This document shows, piece by piece, positions 1 to 9,641 of a stretch of 64,000 nucleotides of DNA. Position 1 is the stretch's first letter. Each line of letters begins with the position of its first letter. Under the pieces are notes generated by a model. The model ran no database searches, had not been told where the DNA came from, and saw only the letters and a program-made list of their open reading frames with translations. This DNA comes from Frischella perrara (GTDB taxonomy: Bacteria > Pseudomonadota > Gammaproteobacteria > Enterobacterales > Orbaceae). The stretch covers positions 1,737,192-1,801,191 of the forward strand of contig NZ_CP009056.1 of the NCBI RefSeq assembly GCF_000807275.1, in the 5' to 3' direction. The position numbers and the translations under genes are program-made.

Positions 1-239
<239 letters not shown>

Positions 240-283
240 CTATTTTTTATACTATCTGTTAATTTAATTAATAATGCTTCTAA

Positions 284-1828
284 TTAACCATGTAAACGTT
301 GTTTTTCTTCAGCAACAATTATCGCTCTAAAAATGTTATTTAATGCATTAATCAATGCTTTAGCTGAAGATTCAACGATATCAGTTGCTAATCCGATACC
401 ATGAAAACAGCGCCCATTATATTCAACAACGATATCTACTTGACCAAGCGCATTTTCCCCTTGCCCTTTTGAAGCTAATTGATATTTTACAATTGATACA
501 GGAATTTTAGTAATGCGATTAATCGCTTGATAAACGGCATCTACTGGACCATTACCGGTTGCAGCATCGGAGTATTTAGTATCGCCAACAATAATACTTA
601 CTGAAGCGGTCGAAACAATGGTGCTACCAGATTGAACATTGAAATAATCTAACGTAAAATGTTCTTCGTCATCTTTAATTTTATTCATAAAAATTAAGGC
701 TTCAAGATCATAATCAAACACTTGCCCTTTTTTATCGGCTAATGCTAAAAATGCAGTATAGATTTGATCAATATCATAATCGTCATCTCGATAACCTAAC
801 TGTTGCAAACGGTGTTTGACTGCCGATCGACCTGAACGAGACGTTAGATTTAAAGGAATCTGTTTTAAGCCAATGGATTCTGGCGTCATTATTTCATAGG
901 TTTCACGATTTTTTAAAACTCCATCTTGGTGAATACCTGAGGAATGAGAAAAGGCATTACTACCAATCACAGCTTTATTAGCTGCGATTGGCATATTTGC
1001 AATTTGACTGACAATTTGGCTGGTACGATATATTTCTTGATGATTGATATTAGTGTGAACATTTAAAATATTTTGACGAACTTTAATCGCCATAATAACT
1101 TCTTCTAAGGCTGTATTACCTGCTCGTTCACCTAAACCATTCATCGCGCCTTCAATCTGCCTAGCGCCTTCTTGAACCGCGCTAATCGAGTTAGCCACCG
1201 ACATGCCCAAGTCATCATGACAATGAACAGAGATAATCGCTTTATCAATGTTCGGGACACGTTCAAATAAGGTACGAATAATGCCACCAAATTGATAAGG
1301 GACAGTATAACCGACAGTATCCGGAATATTGATCGTTGTTGCCCCTGCTTGAATTGCTGCTTCAACAATCCGACATAAGTTATCAATTGGGGTACGGCCT
1401 GCATCTTCACAAGAAAACTCCACATCATTTGTATAGTTACGCGCACGTTTTATACAGTGCACAGCTCGTTCAATGACATCTTCAAATGTCATTTTTAATT
1501 TGTCTTTTACATGTAAATTTGATGTTGCCATAAAAGTATGAATACGAAACTGATCGGCTACTTTTAATGCTTCTGCTGCAACATCAATATCTTTGTCCGC
1601 ACATCTTGATAATGCACAAACACGGCTATCTTTAATTGTTTTAGCAATCGTTTGTACGGATTCAAAATCACCCGGAGAAGAAATAGGAAAACCAACTTCC
1701 ATCACATCTACTCGCATTCTTTCTAACGCTAGTGCTATTTGCAATTTTTCTTTAACACTCAAACTCGCTTGTAATGCTTGTTCACCATCACGTAAAGTTG
1801 TATCAAAAATAATGACTCGATCTTTCAT
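284..1828 (-). CDS. leuA: 2-isopropylmalate synthase
   Basis: LeuA condenses acetyl-CoA with 2-ketoisovalerate, the first committed step of leucine synthesis, and is normally feedback-inhibited by leucine. The catalytic TIM barrel starts with [10 protein letters not shown] (residues 8-17) and has the metal-binding HCHDD motif near residues 202-206. The C-terminal third is the regulatory domain. The frame is open to an ATG at 1846, but a strong AAGGAG (1835-1840) lies six bases before the ATG at 1828. That start also matches the usual family N-terminus, so I chose it (514 aa). It is the first structural gene of leuLAB. Confidence 0.96.
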   Translation of the reverse strand: MKDRVIIFDTTLRDGEQALQASLSVKEKLQIALALERMRVDVMEVGFPISSPGDFESVQTIAKTIKDSRVCALSRCADKDIDVAAEALKVADQFRIHTFMATSNLHVKDKLKMTFEDVIERAVHCIKRARNYTNDVEFSCEDAGRTPIDNLCRIVEAAIQAGATTINIPDTVGYTVPYQFGGIIRTLFERVPNIDKAIISVHCHDDLGMSVANSISAVQEGARQIEGAMNGLGERAGNTALEEVIMAIKVRQNILNVHTNINHQEIYRTSQIVSQIANMPIAANKAVIGSNAFSHSSGIHQDGVLKNRETYEIMTPESIGLKQIPLNLTSRSGRSAVKHRLQQLGYRDDDYDIDQIYTAFLALADKKGQVFDYDLEALIFMNKIKDDEEHFTLDYFNVQSGSTIVSTASVSIIVGDTKYSDAATGNGPVDAVYQAINRITKIPVSIVKYQLASKGQGENALGQVDIVVEYNGRCFHGIGLATDIVESSAKALINALNNIFRAIIVAEEKQRLHG

Positions 1829-1886
1829 TTCCTTCTCCTTACTCATTTAGCACATGATTGCCGATTTATTTTGCGAGTTAGTTATG

Positions 1887-1925
1887 TTTAAAAAAGCAAA
1901 AACCCGCAATTTGACGCGGGTTTTT
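1887..1925 (-). terminator. leu operon attenuator (intrinsic terminator)
   Basis: On the minus strand a perfect stem AAAAACCCGC / GCGGGTTTTT (1898-1925, 8-base loop) is followed by GC and a T run at 1887-1896. It sits between the leader peptide and leuA, where an attenuator belongs. The CCGCG in its 5' arm (1915-1919) is complementary to CGCGG inside the leader gene (1975-1979). This offers a possible antiterminator pairing when ribosomes stall on the Leu codons; the pairing is inferred. Confidence 0.85.
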
Positions 1926-1954
1926 GTTAGTTAAAAGTAAATGTTTAAATCTAT

Positions 1955-2029
1955 TTACTCCGACCACAAGTCTTCCGCGCAATTAACTGCGAGGAGGAGG
2001 TTGAGGAGGATATTTTTAGATTTAATCAT
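1955..2029 (-). CDS. leuL: leu operon leader peptide (LeuL)
   Basis: This is a 24-residue ORF beginning MIKSKNILLNLLLAVN and ending in WSE before TAA. Five of its leucines are encoded by CTC in the string CTC CTC AAC CTC CTC CTC, a codon that looks rare in the AT-rich neighbours, where TTA dominates. GTGAAG precedes the ATG. The ORF lies between the leu promoter and an intrinsic terminator, so its role is almost certainly transcription attenuation: low charged tRNA-Leu stalls the ribosome and allows readthrough into leuA. It shares little sequence with the enterobacterial LeuL, which is normal for leader peptides. Confidence 0.88.
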   Translation of the reverse strand: MIKSKNILLNLLLAVNCAEDLWSE

Positions 2030-2076
2030 ACTTCACTCTTAACTTTTGGATGATTTTTATAAAATAATTGCCGTTA

Positions 2077-2105
2077 TTTCTATCAAATGTTAGATTTTTT
2101 GTCAA
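2077..2105 (-). promoter_or_regulatory. leu operon sigma-70 promoter
   Basis: On the minus strand a perfect TTGACA (2100-2105) is followed after exactly 17 bases by TAGAAA (2077-2082), a 4/6 match to TATAAT. Transcription would start near 2070, about 40 bases ahead of the leader ORF. Confidence 0.7.
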
Positions 2106-2310
2106 GTTTTTAATTAAATTAATTAATTTCACTTAACAATACATCATGATAAACATTATGTTATGCCTAGTGTTTATTTATTATTTGTTTATTTATTATT
2201 AATAGTCAAATTTTTTGATTTTGCTGGTCTAGAAAATGGCAATATTATTATTTATTAATCTATTATAATTATAATTACACTAATCTAATAATTACTTAGA
2301 GGAATTTTAC

Positions 2311-2820
2311 ATGTTCTCAAATAATCTACAAATTATTGGTCGCCAAACATTAAAAAAAATGATAGGCAAATCTATTGAATTATATACTACTCACCATTCT
2401 CTCGATATATCTGAACAGTCAAATAACCAAAAAATATTTAACCTATGGCAACAATTCATGGTTAAGTATTATTCTCAACTAAAACCTTTTCTTATCAATG
2501 AAAATATTATTTCTTTAGAGGGAACGATAGCTGATAATCATATTAGAAAATGGGCTATGGTAGAAATTGATGATGAAAATGATAATTTATCTAAATTTAC
2601 TGAATTAGAAATATTGACTCTAAATAGTAATTATTTTGGTTTTACTCATACAGGTTCTGCCATACAATTTAATTCATCTTTCCAAAAGTCCATAGAATAT
2701 TTAAAAACAAATAAAATTCAAATAGATGAAAGGTATCCTAGACTAGAAATAATGCATAACATTTACCAACCCGATGTTCCATTGAGTAAAGAACAATTCT
2801 GGATTCCCATTATTTGTTGA
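2311..2820 (+). CDS. GyrI-like effector-binding domain protein
   Basis: This 169-aa soluble protein has no signal peptide or membrane segment, and AGAGGA precedes its ATG. The pattern of the second half resembles the GyrI-like small-molecule-binding (AraC effector-binding, SOUL-like) fold: a FGFTHTGSA strand (residues about 110-118), a helix, ERYPRLEIMHNIY (about 140-152) and a terminal EQFWIPI strand. There is no helix-turn-helix, so it resembles stand-alone proteins such as SbmC/GyrI rather than a full regulator. The ligand is unknown. It is convergent with ggt and has no operon partner. The domain call is from pattern only. Confidence 0.6.
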   Translation: MFSNNLQIIGRQTLKKMIGKSIELYTTHHSLDISEQSNNQKIFNLWQQFMVKYYSQLKPFLINENIISLEGTIADNHIRKWAMVEIDDENDNLSKFTELEILTLNSNYFGFTHTGSAIQFNSSFQKSIEYLKTNKIQIDERYPRLEIMHNIYQPDVPLSKEQFWIPIIC

Positions 2821-3035
2821 TCATTATATTGATTCCACTTTGATTCAGCTAACGTTTTGGATGTGAAATATCACAAGAGTGAGCTTGCATATGAACAATA
2901 AAAATGGAAATTCAGTCAACCAGTATCTAGATTGACTGATATTTGATAATGTTTAGTCTTTAAATCAACTCACTTGTTCAATAAGAATATATTCACTATT
3001 GAGCTTAAAAATGCATTTTAACCAATCTAGTTGTT
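2821..3035. other. convergent intergenic region with inverted repeat
   Basis: The 215-base gap lies between the GyrI-like gene and ggt. It holds an inverted repeat TCAGTCAA (2912-2919) / TTGACTGA (2932-2939) that could act as a bidirectional terminator, although neither side has a good T run. No small ORF with a convincing ribosome site is visible. Confidence 0.4.
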
Positions 3036-4739
3036 TTAATTAGTAAGCATTGATCGACCACGTCCCCGAATATCAGAAACAGCATTAGGTTGATTATCAA
3101 GAATTTGAATTGCTTGAATGTCACCACTAAAATCTTGCTGATAAAAATTATACCCCATATCTTCAAGAGTTTGTTTAAACTGTTTTGAAACTCTATTTTG
3201 GAAACGTTCTATAAAAATCTGATCCTTTGGTAATAATTGGTGATGATAACGTGGTGCAAACACCGCTTCACTTAGTGACATTTGGTTATCAAAAACGTTT
3301 GTAATAACCTGAAATATTGAAGTGAAAATTCGAGATCCGCCAGGTGTACCAATTACTAATAATACTTGATTATCCTTAGTTATAATTGTCGGTGTCATGG
3401 AAGATAAAGGTCGTTTGTTTGCTTCAATCGCATTTGCATCATTTCCTACCACTCCAAATTGATTGGCAATACCGGGTTTACTGCTAAAATCGTCCATCTC
3501 ATTATTTAGAATGATGCCTGTCCCTTTAATTACAATAGCTGAACCAAACCAACCATTTAACGTGTAAGTGTTTGATACAGCATTACCCCATTTATCCACC
3601 ACTGAAAAATGCGTCGTCTGTAATTTTTCTTTATTATCACTTAAACCGGGTTGGATCTCATCAGTATTTGAGATAGCAGTTGGATTAACCTGATTCGCTC
3701 TTTCCAATAAGTAGGCATGATCAATCAATTTTGTAACAGGAACCGAAATAAAATCAGGATCACCCATATAATTTGCACGGTCTGCAAATACGCGTTTTTC
3801 AATTTCTGCCAATAAATGAATGTATTTAGGTGAGTTAACTTCAATATTTTTGAATTCGTCTGCTAAAATGTTCTTCATTGTTAATAATTGAATTAAACCT
3901 ACACCGCCAGAACTTGGTGGAGGAGCAGTAATAATTTGCATCCCTTGCCAGTTAGCAATTAATGGTTTGCGCCATTTAGCTTGATAATTAGCTAAATCAG
4001 CTTCAGTAATTAATCCACCATTTTCAGCCATTTGTGAAGCAATAAGTTTTGCTGTTTCACCTTTATAAAACCCATCCATTCCCTGTTTAGCAATAAGTGT
4101 TAATATATTTGCCAATTCAGGCTGTTTAAACAGTTTGCCCGTTTGTAAACCAGAGAAATATTTTTCAAAATAACTATTATTGGGCGCTTTTCCTAAAACT
4201 TCCTGATAACGCTGTGCTAGTTGAGATTCGACATAAAAACCATCATTTGCAAACTCAATTGCTGGTTGTAACACTTGTTGCCAAGGTAAACGTCCAAAGC
4301 GTTGATGAACCGACCACATCCCGGCTACTGTACCCGGTACACCTGGCGCTTTATATGAATATAAACTTAAGTTATCGATAACTTCTTTATTCGTATCTAA
4401 ATACATATCTCTAGAAGCTAAGGCCGGCGCCACTTCTCGATAATCAATAAAATATGGTTTACCATCCATTAGTAAGGTCATGAAACCACCCCCACCAATA
4501 TTACCGGCTTCAGGATAAGTTACAGCTAGTGCAAAAGCCGTTGCAACTGCTGCATCAACGGCATTACCACCTTTTTGTAATATTTGTTGTGCAGCTAATG
4601 CCCCATAATAATCAGGTGAAGCTATCGCACCGGCATCTAAGGTAGTATTGTTTTTTTGTAAAGCAATAACATTTTGGCTGAAAATTAACAATAAAATGAA
4701 ACTACAGCATTTAACTATTGTTCTCCTAAGATAAAACAT
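3036..4739 (-). CDS. ggt: gamma-glutamyltransferase, secreted
   Basis: This Ntn hydrolase cleaves or transfers the gamma-glutamyl group of glutathione and similar peptides in the periplasm. Residues 1-26 form a signal peptide (FILLLIFSQNVIA core). The precursor self-cleaves before the nucleophile Thr of TTHFSVVDKWGN (Thr about 375), giving large and small subunits. PPPSSGG (about 273-279) and the later SSMTPT and GTPGGSRI segments are family motifs. Length (567 aa) is normal. It is monocistronic, with AGGAGGT directly upstream of the start. It probably serves cysteine or glutamate scavenging. Confidence 0.95.
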   Translation of the reverse strand: MFYLRRTIVKCCSFILLLIFSQNVIALQKNNTTLDAGAIASPDYYGALAAQQILQKGGNAVDAAVATAFALAVTYPEAGNIGGGGFMTLLMDGKPYFIDYREVAPALASRDMYLDTNKEVIDNLSLYSYKAPGVPGTVAGMWSVHQRFGRLPWQQVLQPAIEFANDGFYVESQLAQRYQEVLGKAPNNSYFEKYFSGLQTGKLFKQPELANILTLIAKQGMDGFYKGETAKLIASQMAENGGLITEADLANYQAKWRKPLIANWQGMQIITAPPPSSGGVGLIQLLTMKNILADEFKNIEVNSPKYIHLLAEIEKRVFADRANYMGDPDFISVPVTKLIDHAYLLERANQVNPTAISNTDEIQPGLSDNKEKLQTTHFSVVDKWGNAVSNTYTLNGWFGSAIVIKGTGIILNNEMDDFSSKPGIANQFGVVGNDANAIEANKRPLSSMTPTIITKDNQVLLVIGTPGGSRIFTSIFQVITNVFDNQMSLSEAVFAPRYHHQLLPKDQIFIERFQNRVSKQFKQTLEDMGYNFYQQDFSGDIQAIQILDNQPNAVSDIRGRGRSMLTN

Positions 4740-5062
4740 ATTTACCTCCTATTAGATAGTTAATTATAGTTATTTAATAGTAATGACTATTTTTAGTAGT
4801 CAAATATTGAAAAAATCAAGCTAATTGCCAATATATCACACAAAAAACAGAAGATTTAATAATAACTACTTATATAAGAGCCTTATAAACTGATTAATTG
4901 TATTATGTATCAGTAAGTACACGGATTAGTAAGACATTGCTGCTTAAATAATTCCGCAAATGCTCTCATTAAATTCATCTTTTAAGATTGAGACATTTTA
5001 TTGTTTGATTAAAGAGGAATATAGTTATAATAATAAAAGACAATATATACAGGAGCCGTTAT
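4740..5062. other. divergent intergenic region, ggt / nfsB
   Basis: This 323-base AT-rich stretch must hold the ggt and nfsB promoters. TATAAT occurs at about 5025 on the plus strand, upstream of nfsB, but no well-spaced -35 goes with it. I see no small gene or RNA structure here. Confidence 0.4.
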
Positions 5063-5707
5063 ATGAACATTGTTGAAATTTCCCAAAAGCGCTACACAAC
5101 AAAACACTATGATAAAAGTAAAAAAATCCCTAAAGATAAGCTAGACCAACTTCTAACGGTACTGAAAAATAGTCCTTCTTCGGTGAACTCTCAACCTTGG
5201 CATTTTTATATTATTGATAATGATGCAGCAAAAAATAAAATTCTACCTGCAATTACAGATTTCAATCGCCCCCGAGTTACTGACTCATCGCATACTATCG
5301 TCTTTTGTATTAAAACACCTTTAGATGAAAAACATTTAGCTAATCTCCTTGAGCAGGAAGATAAGGATGGACGTTTCCCTAATCCAGGTCTTAGACATTC
5401 TCAGGATCAAGGTCGACATCACTTTGTTAACCTCAATAGCTCAACGATTGAATCTCAACAAGCTTGGGAAGGTCGACAATTATACATTGCATTAGGACAA
5501 TTACTCTTTGCTGCTGCTGCCATCGGAATTGATTCAACTGCTATTGAAGGTTACGATTCAGCAAAAATGGATGAACTTCTCGGATTAAAATCGTTAGGGC
5601 TTAAGAGTGTTGTATTAGCATCGCTAGGCTATCGTGCTGATAGTGATGGAAATGCTCATCGACCAAAATCACGTTTACCAGAAGAACAAATATTCACATT
5701 CTTATAA
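5063..5707 (+). CDS. nfsB: oxygen-insensitive NAD(P)H nitroreductase / dihydropteridine reductase-like
   Basis: This FMN-dependent nitroreductase-family enzyme has 214 aa, close to E. coli NfsB. The N-terminus carries RYTTKHYDKSK and the flavin-binding SPSSVNSQPWHF segment (residues about 38-49). The C-terminal half has GIDSTAIEGYD and a VVLASLGYRA strand, as in NfsB. It would reduce nitro compounds or quinones in the cytosol with NAD(P)H. AGGAGCC precedes the ATG. The gene stands alone. Assignment to NfsB rather than another nitroreductase subgroup rests on overall pattern and length. Confidence 0.85.
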   Translation: MNIVEISQKRYTTKHYDKSKKIPKDKLDQLLTVLKNSPSSVNSQPWHFYIIDNDAAKNKILPAITDFNRPRVTDSSHTIVFCIKTPLDEKHLANLLEQEDKDGRFPNPGLRHSQDQGRHHFVNLNSSTIESQQAWEGRQLYIALGQLLFAAAAIGIDSTAIEGYDSAKMDELLGLKSLGLKSVVLASLGYRADSDGNAHRPKSRLPEEQIFTFL

Positions 5708-5717
5708 GTTTTGGATT

Positions 5718-5742
5718 AAAGTGGGTCAAATCGTCCCACTTT
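5718..5742 (+). terminator. hairpin downstream of nfsB
   Basis: A perfect stem AAAGTGGG / CCCACTTT with a 9-base loop starts 11 bases after the nfsB stop codon. The T run after it is poor, so it may be an mRNA-end stabiliser rather than a classical terminator. nfsB and yejF converge here. Confidence 0.5.
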
Positions 5743-5800
5743 AGCTTGATGTTAATATAGTTTTTTGCATTTAAAATTAAACAATTACAAACATATTTTA

Positions 5801-7489
5801 TTAGACATCCCGTCGCCTAATTAATAGCGCATCATTCCAATTGATTTGATTAGGATCTTTTACATGCTTTTTATCTGAATCATTTTTCAGTTTTTCTTTA
5901 AAAGATTTATCTACAAATGATAGTAATTTTTGAGTATATTCATGTTGTGGTTCATTAAAAATCTGATTACGTTTACCACTTTCAACAATGCGACCATCTT
6001 TCATCACAATCACTTGATGGCAAAATGAATAAACTAAAGATAAATCATGACTAATAAACAGATAACTTAATTGATATTTCTGTTGCAATAATTTTAATAA
6101 CGTAATAATTTGCAATTGCACCGTGCGATCTAATGAAGACGTTGGTTCATCTAAGATTAATAACTGCGGTTGTAAAATGAGTGCTCGGGCAATTGCTATA
6201 CGTTGTCGCTGCCCACCTGAAAACTCCATAGGATATCGATAGCGCCATTTTGGATCTAACCCTACTTCGCGCATTATATCAATGACCCTTTGTTGAGTTT
6301 CTTTCTTACTAAGTTTCTTGTGAGTTCGTAAACCTTCACTGATAATTTGCTCGACATTTAATCGAGGATCCAGTGATGAAAAAGGATCTTGAAAAACAAC
6401 TTGAATTCGACTACGAAATGGTAATAAACGTTTACGACTCAATTTTGATAAATGATGACTATCAAACCAAATATCCCCTTCGGATTTAATTAACCGTAAG
6501 ATAGCTAAGGCTGTTGTACTTTTACCTGAACCTGATTCACCGACTAATCCAACTGTTTCACCCTCATGAATGACTAATGCAACATCATCAACAATTCGGC
6601 GTTTCTCTTTTTTAAACCAACCTAATTTCGTTTTAACTTCTACATTTAAGAAATTAACATTAAGTAAAATACCCGGCATTTTAGGTAATGGTACGGGATC
6701 GCCTTGTGGTTCAGAGTTAATTAATAATTTAGTGTATTGATGTTCAGGACGTAAGAAAATACGATGTCGATTATTAAATTCTACGATCTCGCCTTGCTTC
6801 ATTACGGCAACATTATCAGCAATTTTCTTTACAATCCCCAAATTATGGGAGATGAACAAAATACTCATATTCAATTCTTGTTTTAGTTCTTTTAATAATT
6901 GAATGATTTGTGCTTGTACGGAAACATCTAATGAGGTTGTCGGTTCATCAGCGATTAATAATTGCGGATGAGTTAAAATTGCCATGGCTATCATTACACG
7001 TTGACGTTCTCCCCCTGATAGTTGATGAGGATAACTGTTTAAACGACTTTTAACATTCTTAATTCCAACACGCTCTAAATAATCAATGATTTCACTACGA
7101 GCTTTTTCTCGATTTATACCTAAATGAAGTGATAATACTTCATAAAGCTGTTTTTCTATAGTATGTAAAGGATTGAGTGATACCATTGGATCTTGGAAAA
7201 TCATGCTAATACGATTACCACGAATTTGTTGTAAGGTTTTTTCTTTAACCGCTAACAAATTTTGCTCTTGAAACCAAATTTCCCCACTATTATAGATAAC
7301 CTGCTTGGGATGTAGTAATTTTAAAATTGATAATGCTGTGACCGATTTACCACTACCTGACTCACCCACCAAAGCAACTGTTTCCTGTTCATTAATAGCA
7401 AAACTAACATGTTTAACGACAGGCAGTAATCCTTGCGATTGCTTAAAAGAAATAGACAGATCATTAACATTTAAAATAGGTTGATTCAT
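5801..7489 (-). CDS. yejF: ABC transporter, duplicated ATP-binding subunit YejF
   Basis: This protein fuses two ATPase domains and energises the YejABEF peptide / microcin C-type importer. Each half has Walker A GESGSGKS (first at residues 42-49, second near 320), a signature (LSGGERQR, then FSGGQRQR) and Walker B (LLIADEP, then LLILDEP). At 562 aa it is slightly longer than E. coli YejF because of a lysine-rich C-terminal tail. Its ATG overlaps the yejE stop codon (TAATG), implying translational coupling. It is the last gene of yejABEF. Confidence 0.93.
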   Translation of the reverse strand: MNQPILNVNDLSISFKQSQGLLPVVKHVSFAINEQETVALVGESGSGKSVTALSILKLLHPKQVIYNSGEIWFQEQNLLAVKEKTLQQIRGNRISMIFQDPMVSLNPLHTIEKQLYEVLSLHLGINREKARSEIIDYLERVGIKNVKSRLNSYPHQLSGGERQRVMIAMAILTHPQLLIADEPTTSLDVSVQAQIIQLLKELKQELNMSILFISHNLGIVKKIADNVAVMKQGEIVEFNNRHRIFLRPEHQYTKLLINSEPQGDPVPLPKMPGILLNVNFLNVEVKTKLGWFKKEKRRIVDDVALVIHEGETVGLVGESGSGKSTTALAILRLIKSEGDIWFDSHHLSKLSRKRLLPFRSRIQVVFQDPFSSLDPRLNVEQIISEGLRTHKKLSKKETQQRVIDIMREVGLDPKWRYRYPMEFSGGQRQRIAIARALILQPQLLILDEPTSSLDRTVQLQIITLLKLLQQKYQLSYLFISHDLSLVYSFCHQVIVMKDGRIVESGKRNQIFNEPQHEYTQKLLSFVDKSFKEKLKNDSDKKHVKDPNQINWNDALLIRRRDV

Positions 7490-8544
7490 TAATTCACTCC
7501 CTTGTTTGAATCAAAGGCATCTCGAACCGCTTCACCGATAAAAATTAATAAAGATAGCAAAATAGCAATAATTAAAAAGGAACTTATTCCTAACCAAGGG
7601 GCATGTAAATTGTTTTTACCCTGTAATAGTAATCGCCCTAATGATGGTGAATCAATTGGTAAACCGAAACCAAGAAAATCTAATGACGTTAATGTGGTTA
7701 TAGAACCACATAAAATAAAGGGTAAAAAAGTTAATATTGCAACGGTTGCATTAGGTAAAATATGCCTAAACATAATTTTACAGTCACTTAATCCCATTGC
7801 TTTTGCTGCTAAGATATAATCAAAATTACGAGTACGTAAAAATTCAGCTCGCACTACACCTACCAATGCAGTCCAACCAAATAATACTGTGATGGCTAAT
7901 AACCACCAAAAATTCAGTGGCATAATGCTTGATAGCAATATAATCATGAAAAGAACAGGTAATCCGCTCCAAATCTCTATGAATCGTTGCCCAAGCAAAT
8001 CAATCCATCCTCCATAATAACCTTGCAATGCACCTAAAAAAATGCCGATTACTGATGTTAGCATACCTAAAAACAATGCAAATAACATCGATATTCGGAA
8101 ACCGTATAACAAATTAGCCAATACATCAAATCCAGCATCAGTAGTACCTAACCAATGTTGAGCTGAAGGAGGCGTGGGAAAAGTTGTTGATGTATCATAA
8201 ACTAATGTTGCATAGCTATAGCGAAACGGTGGCCAAATAATCTTTCCATTATGTTGCATAATATTATCAATAATAGCCGGATCAAGATAATTCGTCGGTG
8301 TTGCAAATTCACCACCAAAAACTGTTTCAGAATAGGTCTTAAATATTGGGAAATAATAATTATCCTGATATTCCACTAAAATTGGCTTATCATTCATGAT
8401 GAAATCCGCCATTAAACTTAAGACGAAAAATAACATAAATAGCCATAATGAAATATAACCACGACGATTTTTTTTAAAACGCTGCCAACGTAGTTGATTA
8501 ATGGTATACGGAACAGGCGCTTGTAGTTGTTTATTATTGCTCAT
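7489..8544 (-). CDS. yejE: ABC transporter permease YejE
   Basis: This inner-membrane permease of the oligopeptide (DppC/OppC) class has 351 aa. One membrane helix lies near the N-terminus (about 32-50), a long periplasmic segment follows, and then come five hydrophobic helices. The EAA-type loop that contacts the ATPase is visible as AAKAMGLSDCKIMFRHILPN. It pairs with YejB to form the channel. GAGG lies upstream of its ATG, and it follows yejB by two bases. Confidence 0.93.
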   Translation of the reverse strand: MSNNKQLQAPVPYTINQLRWQRFKKNRRGYISLWLFMLFFVLSLMADFIMNDKPILVEYQDNYYFPIFKTYSETVFGGEFATPTNYLDPAIIDNIMQHNGKIIWPPFRYSYATLVYDTSTTFPTPPSAQHWLGTTDAGFDVLANLLYGFRISMLFALFLGMLTSVIGIFLGALQGYYGGWIDLLGQRFIEIWSGLPVLFMIILLSSIMPLNFWWLLAITVLFGWTALVGVVRAEFLRTRNFDYILAAKAMGLSDCKIMFRHILPNATVAILTFLPFILCGSITTLTSLDFLGFGLPIDSPSLGRLLLQGKNNLHAPWLGISSFLIIAILLSLLIFIGEAVRDAFDSNKGVN

Positions 8545-8546
8545 TA

Positions 8547-9620
8547 TTATCGTGCCTCAAAATCAATACGTGGGTCAATTAGCATATAAGTTAAATCAGT
8601 AATTAATTTAGTAACTAACACGATTAATGTAAAGATATACAATGTTCCAAAAATAATAGGATAATCGCGTTGAATTATGGCTTCATAACCCAATAAACCC
8701 AATCCATGGAGCGAAAAAATCACTTCGATTAACAATGATTCCGTAAAAATAATACCAATAAAAGCAGCCGGAAAACCAGATATAATGAGTAATGTAGCAT
8801 TACGAAATACATGGCGATAAAGTGTTTGCCGTTCACTCAATCCTTTAGAGCGGGCGGTTATAACATATTGTTTATTGATTTCATCTAAAAATGCATTTTT
8901 AGTTAGCATTGTCAAACTTGCAAAGCCACCTATCACCATGGCCAAAGTTGGCAAACAAATATGCCAAAAATAGTCTTTTATTTTCCCCCAAATATCAAAT
9001 TGCTCAAATTCTGACGAAACTAGACCTCGTAGAGGAAAAATATCCCAATAATTGCCACCGGCAAACAAGACAATTAATAAAATAGCTAATAAGAATGCTG
9101 GGACAGCATAACCGACAATGATAATGACACTTGACCAAAAATCAAAAGATGAGCCGTCTTTGACTGCTTTACGAATACCAAGAGGAATTGAAATTAGATA
9201 AACTAATAATGTTGTCCATAATCCCAATGAGATAGAAACAGGTAAACATTTAGCAATTAAATTGATAACAGAATCACTTTTAAAAAAACTATTACCAAAA
9301 TCGAAAAATATATAATTTTTAACGGTATCGATATAACGCTGCCAAATTGGCTTATCAAAGCCATATTGCTTCTCAATAGCAGCTATAATTTGCGGATCTA
9401 AGCCACGTGAGCCGCGATAAAGTTGATTTTCATTACTTATTACGACTCTTTCACTATTGGGTAATATATTTTGACTGCTATCAATCCCCATTTCAATCAT
9501 CGCTATTGCTTGATCAACTGGTCCACCAGGAGCAATTTGTACAACGAAAAAATTAAGTGTCAGAATTGCTAATAAAGTAGGAATAATAAGTAATAACCGT
9601 CGTATAATATAACCTAGCAT
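8547..9620 (-). CDS. yejB: ABC transporter permease YejB
   Basis: This is the partner permease of YejE. Residues 1-25 form the first helix ([17 protein letters not shown]), followed by [13 protein letters not shown], which is characteristic of YejB and DppB proteins. The EAA loop is visible as [20 protein letters not shown]. The frame is open to a TTG at 9638, but AAAGGA precedes the ATG at 9620, and that start matches the E. coli YejB N-terminus, giving 357 aa. It begins 21 bases after yejA. Confidence 0.93.
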   Translation of the reverse strand: MLGYIIRRLLLIIPTLLAILTLNFFVVQIAPGGPVDQAIAMIEMGIDSSQNILPNSERVVISNENQLYRGSRGLDPQIIAAIEKQYGFDKPIWQRYIDTVKNYIFFDFGNSFFKSDSVINLIAKCLPVSISLGLWTTLLVYLISIPLGIRKAVKDGSSFDFWSSVIIIVGYAVPAFLLAILLIVLFAGGNYWDIFPLRGLVSSEFEQFDIWGKIKDYFWHICLPTLAMVIGGFASLTMLTKNAFLDEINKQYVITARSKGLSERQTLYRHVFRNATLLIISGFPAAFIGIIFTESLLIEVIFSLHGLGLLGYEAIIQRDYPIIFGTLYIFTLIVLVTKLITDLTYMLIDPRIDFEAR

Positions 9621-9641
9621 GATTAATTGTCCTTTCAACCA

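Noticed and set aside
2862-2875. TGTGA-AATA-TCACA as a CRP site
   Set aside because: The spacer is four bases instead of six, and it lies between convergent genes where no promoter is needed.
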